Shown piece by piece: positions 26,016-34,639 of a stretch of DNA of 64,000 nucleotides; the stretch's first letter is position 1; every line of letters begins with the position of its first letter. The notes beneath the pieces are model-generated. The model ran no database searches. It was not told the origin of the DNA and saw nothing but the letters and a program-made list of their open reading frames with translations. The translations under genes were made by a program, and so were the position numbers. This stretch comes from PRO6 sp035565775 (GTDB taxonomy: Bacteria; Pseudomonadota; Alphaproteobacteria; Rhizobiales; Xanthobacteraceae): NCBI GenBank assembly GCA_035565775.1, contig DATMRW010000021.1:992001-1056000 (forward strand), given 5' to 3'.

Positions 26016-26170
26016 CCGATCGTCTCCGGGCTATCGTCGTCAATGAGGATGCGCTCGGCGGCGCCGTCCAGATCATCATATTGGCCACTTCTCAGCGTCC
26101 ACATGAACGCGAAAAGGCCAATGGTACCAAGAACAAGTGCGATGGGAACGAGAAACAGCAGCGGAAGCAT
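26012..26170 (-). CDS. ccoS: cbb3 oxidase assembly protein CcoS (FixS)
   Basis: A 52-residue gene fitting exactly between ccoI and the next membrane gene, with four- and three-base overlaps on both sides. The protein begins MLPLLFLVPIALVLGTIGLF, one transmembrane helix, followed by WTLRSGQYDDLDGAAERIL, the CcoS motif around GQYDDLxGxxxRIL. CcoS is needed to insert cofactors into cbb3 oxidase. Size, helix, motif and place all agree. Confidence 0.92.
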   Translation of the reverse strand: MLPLLFLVPIALVLGTIGLFAFMWTLRSGQYDDLDGAAERILIDDDSPETIG

Positions 26171-28401
26171 CAGGCTGCGTCTCCAGTCCGAAAGTACGAC
26201 GTCCGCAGCGCATTCAGCGTCACGGTCAGCGAACTCGCTGCCATGGCGATCGCCGCTCCCAGCGGCGTCACGAGTCCCGCCATCGCCACGGGAATGAGGA
26301 CGATATTGTACAAAACAGCAAGGCCAAGATTTTGATAGATGATCCGGACCGCCCTGCGGGCGACTGTGAATGCAGTCAAGATGGAATTGAAACGGTCCGC
26401 CGGCAGGACGATATCTGCAGCGCTCTGGCTCGCCGGCGCCCCGTGGGTGAAGCTGGCCGAAACATAGGCTGCCGCCAGGGCAGGCGCGTCATTGAGGCCA
26501 TCGCCAATCATCAAAACGCGCCGGCCCTGCTGCCGCCAGACTTCGAGCTGGTGGAGCTTGTCCTGCGGAAGCAGGCCGCTCTGGGCGTCCGATATTCCCA
26601 ACCGACGAGCGATCCCTTCAACTGCGGCACGGCGGTCGCCGGACAACAGGGACGGCGCGATGCCGCTCCGTTGAAAGCCATCAACCACGGTTTTCGCATC
26701 CGGCCGCTCTGAATCCTCGAAACGGAAACGGGTCGGCGCATGCCCCGGCCTCGTCAGCCAAATCTCGCTGGCCGCATCTTCCGCCCTGTCAGCCACGCCG
26801 CAGAACGAGGCACGCCCCAGTCGGGTCTCCCCATCCTTGCCGGCAACGCTGACGCCAAGACCGGAATGTTCAATCGCGTTGGCCGGCGGAATCGCGTGAG
26901 GATCCGCTTCCCGAATGGCTTTCGCCGCGGGATGAGAACTCGCTGCGGCAAGAGAGGCCGCGACAGCGATGGCTTCGCGATCCTGCGGCCACTCGACAAT
27001 CCGTGGATGACCGGCGGTCAGGGTTCCGGTCTTGTCGAAGACGACGTGACTGATCCCCGCCAAGCGTTCGAGTGCATCTCCGGAGCGCACCAGAACGCCG
27101 TTGCGCAGCAGAGCGCCGGTCGCGACCACCTGTACGGCCGGCACCGCCAGGCCGATTGCGCACGGACAGGCAATGATCAGCACGCTCACAGCATGCAGCG
27201 AGGCCGTCGCAAAGTCGGCCTGCCCGAACCACCACCAGCTCGCCAGCGTAAGCAGGGCGAGGCCGTGGACCGCCGGCGTCCAGAAGCCGGAGACCTTGTC
27301 CGCCAAAGTAACGGCGGGGCCCCGCCGAAGCTCGGCCTCCTCGACCAGCCGGACAATCTCGGCGAGGTGGCTGCGATCGACCGTTTGAGTCGCACGAATG
27401 CGCAGCGCCGAGGCGCCGTTGATCGAGCCCGCCAGAACGGCATCGCCGACCGCGACGGGATGCGGCAAACTTTCACCGGTGACGATCGAAACATCGAGAT
27501 CCGCGGCACCATCCACGACGCAGCCATCGACGGGGATCCGCTCTCCCGCTCGAACCAGCACGATCATGCCGGGCTGAACCGCATTCGCGGGAATGATCTC
27601 GACGCGTCCATCCAGTCTGCAGACCGCCGCACCGTGCGCCTTCAGCATCAGCAGACGCTCAACCGCGCTGCGCGATCGCGCGCGGACCCGGAAATCCAGA
27701 TACCGGCCGATCAGCAGCACAAAGAGGAGTGCCGCCGCACTATCGAAATAGACATCGTGGCCGTGCCGGACCAGTTCGGAAACACTGACCGCAGTTGTCA
27801 GGACCACGCCCAGCGCAATGGGAACGTCGATGTTGGTTCGCCCGGCGCGAACCGCCTGTATGGCGGAGCGGAAGAAAGGCCATCCGGCGACAGCGACCGC
27901 AGGCAGCGTGACCAGCGCGGCCAGCCATTGAAAAAGCAGTTGCGTGGCCTGGGGCATGTCCTGTGCCTGACCGGCCCAGACAGCGAGCGAGAGCATCATG
28001 ACATTTGACGAAGCAAAGGCCGCCACCGCCAACGCGCGCAAGAGCTCGCGACCGGTGCGGTCATCGACACGGGCAAGATGCTCAGGATCGAACGGAGCGA
28101 CGCGATAGCCGAGCTGCTCGATCATCGACGCGATACGGTCGGCATAGCGCTCGTCGCCGCGCCACGCGACGCTCAAGCGTCTAAGGCTCAGGTTGACGCG
28201 AGCATCAGTGACCGGCGGCTCGCGTCGCAGGCGACCTTCAATGCTTGAGATGCAGGCACTGCAGTGCACGCCATCGACAAGAAGATGCAGCCAGCACGTA
28301 TCGCCCTCGATCTGCACGAACCCGGCGACCGAGCGTGCCGCATCGCTGCCGCCTTGCGGGGCGGCTGCGGCGATATCGGAGGTCGCCTGCGCTGCGATCA
28401 C
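26170..28401 (-). CDS. ccoI: Copper-exporting P-type ATPase CcoI (FixI)
   Basis: A 743-residue P1B-type ATPase that supplies copper for cbb3 oxidase. An N-terminal heavy-metal domain has Cys47 and Cys50 in GVHCSACISSIEG. The transmembrane metal motif is CPCAIGLA, the phosphorylation site DKTGTLT, and the hinge motif GDGLNDAPAL. Overlaps with ccoH and ccoS fit the usual ccoGHIS order. Confidence 0.95.
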   Translation of the reverse strand: MIAAQATSDIAAAAPQGGSDAARSVAGFVQIEGDTCWLHLLVDGVHCSACISSIEGRLRREPPVTDARVNLSLRRLSVAWRGDERYADRIASMIEQLGYRVAPFDPEHLARVDDRTGRELLRALAVAAFASSNVMMLSLAVWAGQAQDMPQATQLLFQWLAALVTLPAVAVAGWPFFRSAIQAVRAGRTNIDVPIALGVVLTTAVSVSELVRHGHDVYFDSAAALLFVLLIGRYLDFRVRARSRSAVERLLMLKAHGAAVCRLDGRVEIIPANAVQPGMIVLVRAGERIPVDGCVVDGAADLDVSIVTGESLPHPVAVGDAVLAGSINGASALRIRATQTVDRSHLAEIVRLVEEAELRRGPAVTLADKVSGFWTPAVHGLALLTLASWWWFGQADFATASLHAVSVLIIACPCAIGLAVPAVQVVATGALLRNGVLVRSGDALERLAGISHVVFDKTGTLTAGHPRIVEWPQDREAIAVAASLAAASSHPAAKAIREADPHAIPPANAIEHSGLGVSVAGKDGETRLGRASFCGVADRAEDAASEIWLTRPGHAPTRFRFEDSERPDAKTVVDGFQRSGIAPSLLSGDRRAAVEGIARRLGISDAQSGLLPQDKLHQLEVWRQQGRRVLMIGDGLNDAPALAAAYVSASFTHGAPASQSAADIVLPADRFNSILTAFTVARRAVRIIYQNLGLAVLYNIVLIPVAMAGLVTPLGAAIAMAASSLTVTLNALRTSYFRTGDAA

Positions 28402-28862
28402 GGCGTGATCTCCACGACTTTGATCGTTTCGATCGAGCTATCGCCCTTCGTTGCCACCACGCGTATCGACCACTTGCCTCCCAGGGGAAGATCCAGATGG
28501 GCTGTGTAGTGCCCTGCCCCGTCAGGCGCGAAGTGCACGGGTAGCGACTGGGGAAAGCGCGTCGTTCGTTCGGCGGTGGCTTGAATCCGATCCGGTGCCA
28601 GAAGCTGGTCCTGCTGGTCGCGAAACGCCAGATCCAGCCGGCCGGCAAGCGCACCCTGCGACGTGAACGCAACGGTTGCGGTCCACGCCGGCGCATCGGA
28701 ATTCGTCTGCACGGCTTGATCGGTGACGACCCCGGTGAAGGTCGACTGGGCAAGCATCACGAACCATCCTTGCAGGATCGCAAGACCAACGAAGAACAGG
28801 ACAAACAAGGTCGGGATCCAGAGATCGCGGCGCCCGTTCTCATTCGGGGTGACGTCGCTCAT
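28398..28862 (-). CDS. ccoH: cbb3 oxidase assembly protein CcoH (FixH)
   Basis: A 154-residue protein with one N-terminal transmembrane helix (LWIPTLFVLFFVGLAILQGWFVMLAQ) and a periplasmic beta-rich domain with HYTAHLDLPLGGKWSIRVVATKGD, the FixH pattern. It stabilises cbb3 assembly with CcoI. It overlaps ccoG and ccoI by four bases. Confidence 0.92.
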   Translation of the reverse strand: MSDVTPNENGRRDLWIPTLFVLFFVGLAILQGWFVMLAQSTFTGVVTDQAVQTNSDAPAWTATVAFTSQGALAGRLDLAFRDQQDQLLAPDRIQATAERTTRFPQSLPVHFAPDGAGHYTAHLDLPLGGKWSIRVVATKGDSSIETIKVVEITP

Positions 28863-30319
28863 TGTTGCGGCCCCCAGAAATAGGACGGAATCCGCGTCAG
28901 TTCCGTTCCTGCCGGATCGGTGATGACAAACTCAAAATCCTGCCTGCCGTTCGGCGCCTTCTTGCCCGGGAGCGTTACGAGAATCCGCTCGTCAAGACTG
29001 CGGGACTTGTCGAGACCAAGCTCGAGTTCAGCCGCCGGGAAATCATCCCGTGTCGCGAACCTCAGATTGGCATGGTCGAGCCCCACAACGCGCACCGTTG
29101 CCGATGACAGTTCGGGCAGACGATGCGATAGTTTCAGCGCGTAGTCGTTGCGGATGCTTCCGTCCGACAGGCGGACGAAGGGCGGATTGCGTTGGGGGTC
29201 GGCACTAGCCACGACGTGCTGCAACGTCGCGGCGCCATAGGCCGACAACAACACCGCCAACAGGGCGGCGACACCAAACAACATCGCCTTTGGCCGACGC
29301 CAGTCGATACGCACCGGGTCGAAGGAACGCGCTGTCGTTGAAGACTCATTGTCAAATCGAATGAGCCCCGACGGCCTTTCAAGGCGCGCCATCACGTCGT
29401 CGCAGGCATCGATGCACAGCCCGCATCCGATGCACCCCATCTGCAATCCCTTGCGAATATCCACTCCGGTTGGACAGGCGGTGACGCACCGGGTGCAGTC
29501 GATGCAATCGCCGCGGCTATGCAACTGTCCGCCAAGGTCGGATGCCTGACGCGCAAGCTTGACCAGCCCCGTCTCGGCCAGATCGGGGCGCAAGGCAATT
29601 CGCTTTTTGCCACGGGGCTCGCCACGCCAAGCCTGGTAGGTCACGACCAGGCTCTGCCGATCCAGCAATGCCGCCTGAAACCGCGGCCACGGGCACATAT
29701 GAAGGCAGACGCGTTCGCGCGCGTAAGCAGCCAGGAAGAAAGTGGTCGCCGTCAACACCAGAATTGTTGCGTAGGCGCCCGCCGGGGCGCTGCCGGTGAG
29801 AACCTGTCCCGCAAGAGCGGGGGCATCGCTGAACCAAGCGGCAAAGCCAAATCCTGTCAGCGCAGAGATGAGCAGCCAGACGGCCATGCGCGCAGCCCGC
29901 TCCGCGGAGGTCCGCCCCAGGAAGCGGACGATCAAACGATCGATCGAGAAGAACAGGTCGGACCAGACCGTTTGCGGACACGAAAAGCCGCACCACACCC
30001 GCCCGGCAAGCGTCGTCGCATAGAATAGCGCGAGAGCGCCCGCGATCATCATGCCGACAGCAATCGGCAGGTCCTGCGGCCAGAACTCCAGGCCGAAGAC
30101 GAACAGTCGCCGCCCCGGCAGGTCGAACAGGACGGCCTGCCCCGGAAGTGAGACGCCCCGATCCCACCGCAGCCATGGCATGCCGAAAAAGAATAGCAGC
30201 ATCGCCGTGTTGAGAACGGTCTTGATCGTGCGATAACGCCCCGACACCGCAAGGGGGATTTCGGGGCGGACGATCGTTCGTCCGTTGTTCGGTTGATCGA
30301 GCGCGCCAACAAGCGACAT
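28859..30319 (-). CDS. ccoG: cbb3 assembly iron-sulfur protein CcoG (FixG)
   Basis: A 486-residue membrane protein with two 4Fe-4S ferredoxin motifs, CIDCTRCVTACPTG and CIGCGLCIDACDDV, and several transmembrane helices before them. The sequence WCGFSCPQTVWSDLFF and the C-terminal immunoglobulin-like domain are typical. CcoG is linked to copper reduction for cbb3 assembly. The start overlaps the ccoP stop, joining ccoNOQP and ccoGHIS into one transcript. Confidence 0.94.
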   Translation of the reverse strand: MSLVGALDQPNNGRTIVRPEIPLAVSGRYRTIKTVLNTAMLLFFFGMPWLRWDRGVSLPGQAVLFDLPGRRLFVFGLEFWPQDLPIAVGMMIAGALALFYATTLAGRVWCGFSCPQTVWSDLFFSIDRLIVRFLGRTSAERAARMAVWLLISALTGFGFAAWFSDAPALAGQVLTGSAPAGAYATILVLTATTFFLAAYARERVCLHMCPWPRFQAALLDRQSLVVTYQAWRGEPRGKKRIALRPDLAETGLVKLARQASDLGGQLHSRGDCIDCTRCVTACPTGVDIRKGLQMGCIGCGLCIDACDDVMARLERPSGLIRFDNESSTTARSFDPVRIDWRRPKAMLFGVAALLAVLLSAYGAATLQHVVASADPQRNPPFVRLSDGSIRNDYALKLSHRLPELSSATVRVVGLDHANLRFATRDDFPAAELELGLDKSRSLDERILVTLPGKKAPNGRQDFEFVITDPAGTELTRIPSYFWGPQQ

Positions 30320-31197
30320 CAGCGTTCGCCTCCTCCAAGTGAATGGACGTAGACCGCCAGCATGCGAACCGTCTCGTCATCGAGCTTGGTGGAGAAGGCC
30401 GGCATCACACCCATTCTCGGCTTGGCCACCTGCCGCTTGATGCTTTCCACCGTCCCGCCGTAGAGCCATATCGCATCATTCAGCCGGGGAGCGCCGAACT
30501 CGCGATTTCCCTCGCCTGCCGCGCCATGACAGGAAGCGCAGTTGCCAGCAAAGATCTCCGCTCCGGGCATTGCCTCTCGGGTTTGCGCAAGCGACGGATC
30601 TGACAGCGCCAGCACGAACCGGCTGACGGCATCGATATCCTGCGCGCTCAGCATCTCGGCAAACGCCGGCATGGTGCTGTCGCGAGTTTCACTGTGCCCG
30701 CTGCGGATGCCAAAGCGGATCGTCTGATAGATATCCGTTATCTTGCCGCCCCAAAGCCAGTCATCGTCGACGAGCGACGGAAACTGGCCGAGCTGACCGC
30801 CAGCGCCAACGCCATGACAGGCCGCGCAGTTCTCGTTGAAAGCCGCCCTGCCGCCGGCGATGGCAAAGCGCCGCAACTCCTCATTGCCTTCGATTTCCTC
30901 GATAGGCGTTTTGGAAAGCGCAGTAAGCCAGGTGCTCTGCGCCGCGCGGCCTTCCGCAACCTCCGCGGCGAGCTGCCCCGTGCTGGACCAGCCCAGGCTG
31001 CCCTCATAGTAGCCCTTGGTCGTCGCAAACGACGGGTAGAGCCACATGTAGGCAGCAGCGACAAGGCAAGAGACGAGAAACACCGTGACCCACCAATGAG
31101 GAATCGGTGTCGTCAGCTCCTTGATGCCATCCCATTCATGTCCTGTCGTGGGATAGCCGGTGAGCGCATCATGTTCAGGTTTGGCCATCTTGGTCAT
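30319..31197 (-). CDS. ccoP: cbb3 cytochrome oxidase diheme subunit CcoP (FixP)
   Basis: A 292-residue membrane-anchored cytochrome with an N-terminal helix (about residues 35-54) and two heme-binding motifs, CAACH at 124-128 and CASCH at 220-224. It passes electrons to CcoO. The start at 31197 overlaps ccoQ by 23 bases; an ATG at 31188 would reduce this overlap to 14 bases. WxxxSSTGQLAAEV is the family segment. Confidence 0.94.
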   Translation of the reverse strand: MTKMAKPEHDALTGYPTTGHEWDGIKELTTPIPHWWVTVFLVSCLVAAAYMWLYPSFATTKGYYEGSLGWSSTGQLAAEVAEGRAAQSTWLTALSKTPIEEIEGNEELRRFAIAGGRAAFNENCAACHGVGAGGQLGQFPSLVDDDWLWGGKITDIYQTIRFGIRSGHSETRDSTMPAFAEMLSAQDIDAVSRFVLALSDPSLAQTREAMPGAEIFAGNCASCHGAAGEGNREFGAPRLNDAIWLYGGTVESIKRQVAKPRMGVMPAFSTKLDDETVRMLAVYVHSLGGGER

Positions 31198-31342
31198 CGC
31201 TCATCGCAAAAGGGATACGGGCGTTGCTTTCCATCGCGTTCCGCGCTCCCGGGCGGAATGTCAGAACCAGAATCGCGAGGAAAAGCAGGGCTGAGACGAC
31301 CAGCCAGCCCTTCAAAAAAAGAGTGAGAAGCCACTCGGACAT
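31175..31342 (-). CDS. ccoQ: cbb3 cytochrome oxidase small subunit CcoQ (FixQ)
   Basis: A 55-residue gene between ccoO and ccoP, with ATGA overlap with ccoO. The protein begins MSEWLLTLFLKGWLVVSALL and has one transmembrane helix, then a short charged tail rich in Asp and Gln. Size and position are those of CcoQ, a small stability subunit. The exact sequence is not strongly conserved in the family. Confidence 0.85.
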   Translation of the reverse strand: MSEWLLTLFLKGWLVVSALLFLAILVLTFRPGARNAMESNARIPFAMSDDQDGQT

Positions 31343-32085
31343 CACTTCGCCTCCACAGCGCTGCTGATGGATGGCAGCTCTGCGAGTGTGCCGAGAACCT
31401 GCAGATAGGCGACGAGCGCATCCATCTCCGTGATCCGCTCCGTCTGACCATCGAAGTCGCCAAGCCTGGCTTTTGGATAGCGCTTCAGCAGCTCCTCTGC
31501 CTTTTCGCCTGTCGCCTGAGCCCGGATGTCTTCGGCTGCCCGAGCGATCATTTCATCGGAGTAAGGAACGCCAACGGCTGAGAGCGCACGCATATGTTCG
31601 CCGAAGCCATCGATCTCGATGTCCTTGTTCATCAGGAACGCATAGGCCGGCATGATGGAAACCGGCACGACGCTTCTCGGATCGATCATGTGTGCGACGT
31701 GCCAGGCATTCGAGTACTTCGACCCGACGCGGGCGAGATCAGGCCCTGTTCGCTTCGATCCCCACAAGAACGGGTGATCGTACATGCTCTCCGCGGCGAC
31801 CGAGTAATGGCCGTATCGCTGCACTTCATCGCGGAAAGGTCTGATCTGCTGGCTGTGGCAGGTGTAGCATCCCTCGCGGGTGTAGATATTGCGACCGATC
31901 TGCTCGAGCGGCGTGTATGGCCGCATCCCGGCCACGGGCCTGACGGTTTCCTGGATCTTGAACAGAGGGACGATCTCGACAAGACCGCCAATGAGGATCA
32001 CGAACAACGTGAGCAGGAACAGCAGCGTAGTCGACCGCTCAATGATCGCATGGCCCTTCGGCTTGATTGCATCCGACGTCATCAT
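31342..32085 (-). CDS. ccoO: cbb3 cytochrome oxidase monoheme subunit CcoO (FixO)
   Basis: A 247-residue membrane cytochrome. One N-terminal helix is followed by CYTCH at residues 73-77 in YTREGCYTCHSQQIRPF and by the GPDLARVGSKYSNAWHVAHM segment of CcoO. It overlaps ccoQ and lies six bases after ccoN. It accepts electrons from CcoP. Confidence 0.95.
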   Translation of the reverse strand: MMTSDAIKPKGHAIIERSTTLLFLLTLFVILIGGLVEIVPLFKIQETVRPVAGMRPYTPLEQIGRNIYTREGCYTCHSQQIRPFRDEVQRYGHYSVAAESMYDHPFLWGSKRTGPDLARVGSKYSNAWHVAHMIDPRSVVPVSIMPAYAFLMNKDIEIDGFGEHMRALSAVGVPYSDEMIARAAEDIRAQATGEKAEELLKRYPKARLGDFDGQTERITEMDALVAYLQVLGTLAELPSISSAVEAK

Positions 32086-32091
32086 GATCTC

Positions 32092-33558
32092 CTACGAAGC
32101 TGCCACGACGCCCTGTGCGGAAACCGCACGCACGGAGGCTGGCTGCCTGATCGTCATGAGGAAGTTGATCGCCATCAGGACGCCGCCGGTCAGGTAAAGA
32201 ACGCCGCCCACCAACCGGATGACGTAGTAGGGGTGAAGCAGAGCCACGCTGTCGGCGAAGGAATACTGCAGGAAGCCGAACTGATCGTAAGCGCGCCACA
32301 TCAGCCCCTGCGCGATGCCGGCCACCCACATTGCGGTGATGTACAGAACGATCGCGATGGAGGCGATCCAGAAGTGCCATTCGACAAGCCGTGTCGACCA
32401 CAGCGGCCGTTTCCAGAGACGAGGAACCATATAATAGAGCGCACCGAAGCAGATGAAGGCGACCCAGCCCAGCGCGCCGGAGTGAACATGGCCAACGGTC
32501 CAGTCGGTATAGTGGCTGAGGGAATTGACCGATTTCAGCGCCATCAGCGGCCCCTCGAAAGTGGCCATGCCATAGAACGCGACGGCGACGACGAGAAAGC
32601 GGAGGACAGGATCAGTACGCAGGCGTCCCCATGCCCCCGACAATGTCATGATGCCGTTGATCATCCCGCCCCATGAGGGCATCCAAAGCATGATCGAGAA
32701 GGCCATGCCCAGGGTCTGCGCCCAGTCGGGCAACGACGTGTAATGAAGGTGGTGCGGTCCGGCCCAGATATACAGAAAGATCAGTGCCCAGAAGTGCACG
32801 ATGGACAGCCGATAGGAATAGATCGGACGTTGCGCCTGCTTCGGCACGAAGTAGTACATGATGCCGATGAAGCCGGCGGTCAGGAAGAAGCCAACCATAT
32901 TGTGGCCGTACCACCACTGGATCAGCGCATCCTGCACGCCGGAGAATGCCGAATAGCTCTTGGTGCCGACGAAAGAGACCGGCATCGCCAGATTGTTGAC
33001 GATGTGAAGAACCGCAACCGTGACGATGAAGGCGAGGAAGAACCAGTTGGCGACGTAGATGTGAGGCTCACGCCGTCGCGCGATGGTTCCCAGATAGATT
33101 GCCAGATAGGCGACCCAGACGATCGTCAGCCAGATGTCGGCATACCATTCCGGTTCGGCATACTCGCGGCTTTGCGTAATTCCCATGACGTAGCCGACGA
33201 GCACCATCACCAGGAAGGACTGGTAACCCCAGAACAGGAAATTCGCGAGCCGCCGACCGCCCCAGAGGCCGACCTGGCAGGTGCGCTGAACGACATAAAG
33301 CGACGTCGCAAGCAAACCGTTGCCTGCGAAGGCGAGAATGACTCCGGAGGTGTGAACCGGGCGGAGCCGCCCGAACGTAAAGTACTCGCCAAAATTCAAA
33401 TGAGGAAAGGCAAGCTGCGCGGCGACGACAACGCCGGCCAAAAACCCAAACAGAGCCCAGACAACGGTTGCAACCGTGAAGCGACGAACGATCGCCTCGT
33501 TGTAGTTTGGAATAGCAGGTGCCGCGACGATAGGCGCGTGCAACGTCATCATGTTCAT
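32092..33558 (-). CDS. ccoN: cbb3 cytochrome oxidase catalytic subunit CcoN (FixN)
   Basis: The 488-residue heme-copper oxidase subunit I. Twelve hydrophobic helices are expected. Visible landmarks are WWYGHNMVGFFLTAGFIGIMYYFVPK (copper-ligand helix), HFWALIFLYIWAGPHHLHYTS and HYTDWTVGHVHSGALGWV. CcoN reduces oxygen at high affinity. It begins the operon; the region upstream overlaps divergent small genes and carries a weak FNR-like site at 33615-33628. Confidence 0.95.
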   Translation of the reverse strand: MNMMTLHAPIVAAPAIPNYNEAIVRRFTVATVVWALFGFLAGVVVAAQLAFPHLNFGEYFTFGRLRPVHTSGVILAFAGNGLLATSLYVVQRTCQVGLWGGRRLANFLFWGYQSFLVMVLVGYVMGITQSREYAEPEWYADIWLTIVWVAYLAIYLGTIARRREPHIYVANWFFLAFIVTVAVLHIVNNLAMPVSFVGTKSYSAFSGVQDALIQWWYGHNMVGFFLTAGFIGIMYYFVPKQAQRPIYSYRLSIVHFWALIFLYIWAGPHHLHYTSLPDWAQTLGMAFSIMLWMPSWGGMINGIMTLSGAWGRLRTDPVLRFLVVAVAFYGMATFEGPLMALKSVNSLSHYTDWTVGHVHSGALGWVAFICFGALYYMVPRLWKRPLWSTRLVEWHFWIASIAIVLYITAMWVAGIAQGLMWRAYDQFGFLQYSFADSVALLHPYYVIRLVGGVLYLTGGVLMAINFLMTIRQPASVRAVSAQGVVAAS

Positions 33559-33614
33559 GACGGCCTCGCATGAGAATTTTGGAAGTGAAGGAACTGCGTT
33601 GCCGTCAATGGACG

Positions 33615-33628
33615 CGGATGATAGTCAA
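33615..33628 (-). promoter_or_regulatory. Degenerate FNR/FixK-like half site upstream of ccoN
   Basis: On the minus strand TTGAC-TATC-ATCCG occurs about 57 bases before ccoN. The left half fits the FixK/FNR consensus TTGAY-N4-RTCAA; the right half matches only two of the three final positions poorly (ATCCG versus ATCAA). fixNOQP operons are normally FixK-controlled, so either this is a weak site or the operon is driven mainly by RegA. Low confidence. Confidence 0.25.
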
Positions 33629-33662
33629 AGCACGCCGCGCTGGACTGCCCAGTGATACGGAT

Positions 33663-33953
33663 ATGAAACTTCAATCGTTTCGGAGCGCGTTGGTGTCGCC
33701 GATCTCGTTCAGTTTTCTTGCCGCTCTCTGTGTTGTTCTTGCCTACTGGCCGATCCGCAATCCGCGTGATCCGGTTGGATGGTGGCTCGGGCTCGGCCAC
33801 GGCGTACTGGCAATCGTTGCGGTTTCCGGATGGAACGCCTCCCAAGACGCAGGCTTTGCGACCGCAATGGCGATACTGGCAGCCTATGCTGGCGCCATGT
33901 CGGCGGCCGAACTCGTTCGCCTTCTGCGCGAGCGATCTCCGCTGCAGCCCTAG
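33663..33953 (+). CDS. Small uncharacterised membrane protein
   Basis: A 96-residue protein with about three helices (PISFSFLAALCVVLAYWPI, WLGLGHGVLAIVAVSGW, GFATAMAILAAYAGAMSAAEL). The frame is also open from an ATG at 33570, but those 31 residues are arginine-rich and cover the promoter side of ccoN, so the ATG at 33663 is preferred. I recognise no family. It lies divergent from ccoN and 15 bases before another small membrane gene. Confidence 0.55.
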   Translation: MKLQSFRSALVSPISFSFLAALCVVLAYWPIRNPRDPVGWWLGLGHGVLAIVAVSGWNASQDAGFATAMAILAAYAGAMSAAELVRLLRERSPLQP

Positions 33954-33968
33954 AAAAGGGAAACTGCA

Positions 33969-34277
33969 ATGCCCGAACTTGTCCGGCTCCTGACCCGCCA
34001 TGCGCTCATCGGCATCGCCCTCGCAGTGCTTTTTGTAGGCGTTCTTTTGACCTTCGACGTCGGCGGACTGCGGACTCTCGCAACTGCCTCGTCGTCCGGA
34101 CTGCTGGCCATCATTGCGCTTGCCGCGGCTTGCAGCCTGACCTTCGCAAGCGTTCAAATGGGCTTTGCCATCATGCTGCTTGGAACCGAGGGCCCCGGAG
34201 AAAACGGCAACGGCCGACGAATCCCGACCCTGAAGACGACAGCCTTTGCCCGCTCGGCGGTGCGAAGCAGGAAATAG
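33969..34277 (+). CDS. Small uncharacterised membrane protein
   Basis: A 102-residue protein with two hydrophobic helices (IGIALAVLFVGVLLTFDVGG and SSGLLAIIALAAACSLTFASVQMGFAIMLLG) and a basic tail (TAFARSAVRSRK). AAGGGA lies before the ATG. I do not recognise a family. It follows the previous gene closely and precedes the repeat region upstream of regB. The pair may form one transcript divergent from the fix operon. Confidence 0.65.
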   Translation: MPELVRLLTRHALIGIALAVLFVGVLLTFDVGGLRTLATASSSGLLAIIALAAACSLTFASVQMGFAIMLLGTEGPGENGNGRRIPTLKTTAFARSAVRSRK

Positions 34278-34639
34278 ATCGGCGCGGACCAAAATTGCCC
34301 GCCCGGCACTTGTTGTGACGGAACTGTAAATCAATGCGAGGTTGCTCCCACGTCAGCCGGCCTGACATGTCTCGATGTGTCGACGGGGGAGTTAGCAGTC
34401 CCTTCAGAGGTCTGCGCTTGGACGGATTGTCCTTGGACATTTTGTCTAAGGACAGATTGTCCAATGGCGAAGCCGCGCCGGGCAAGGTTAGGCCACGGAA
34501 CTACATATCCAATCGTCGGATCGTTAAATCAAATCGTGATCGAGATGGGATTTGCCGCTTATGCCGGGAACCATCCGTGCCGCCGATGAACGCGGAACCG
34601 TCCCCATCGTTGGACAAAATACACTCTTAGGAGCGAGCG
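34278..34639. other. 360-base gap upstream of regB
   Basis: Besides the three palindromic units, this stretch has only short open frames on both strands without ribosome-binding sites. The end (AGGAG at 34629-34633) serves regB. The rest, including TTGTTGTGACGG around 34312, holds no further pattern I can support. Promoter elements for regB are presumably here. Confidence 0.4.
34420..34464. repeat. Three 15-bp tandem units, each an imperfect palindrome
   Basis: Units start at 34420, 34435 and 34450 exactly: GGACGGATTGTCCTT, GGACATTTTGTCTAA and GGACAGATTGTCCAA. The third has perfect arms GGACA-GAT-TGTCC, and the first and second are one mismatch away. The period is about 1.5 helical turns. 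The unit falls 176-220 bases before the regB start, in DNA with no gene. It may be an operator array or a short sequence repeat. Confidence 0.75.

Noticed and set aside
34377..34589. Small open frame with pentapeptide-like repeats (LDGLS or DCPWT type)
   Set aside because: The periodicity comes from the 15-base palindromic DNA repeat; no ribosome-binding site, and both strands show the same pattern.
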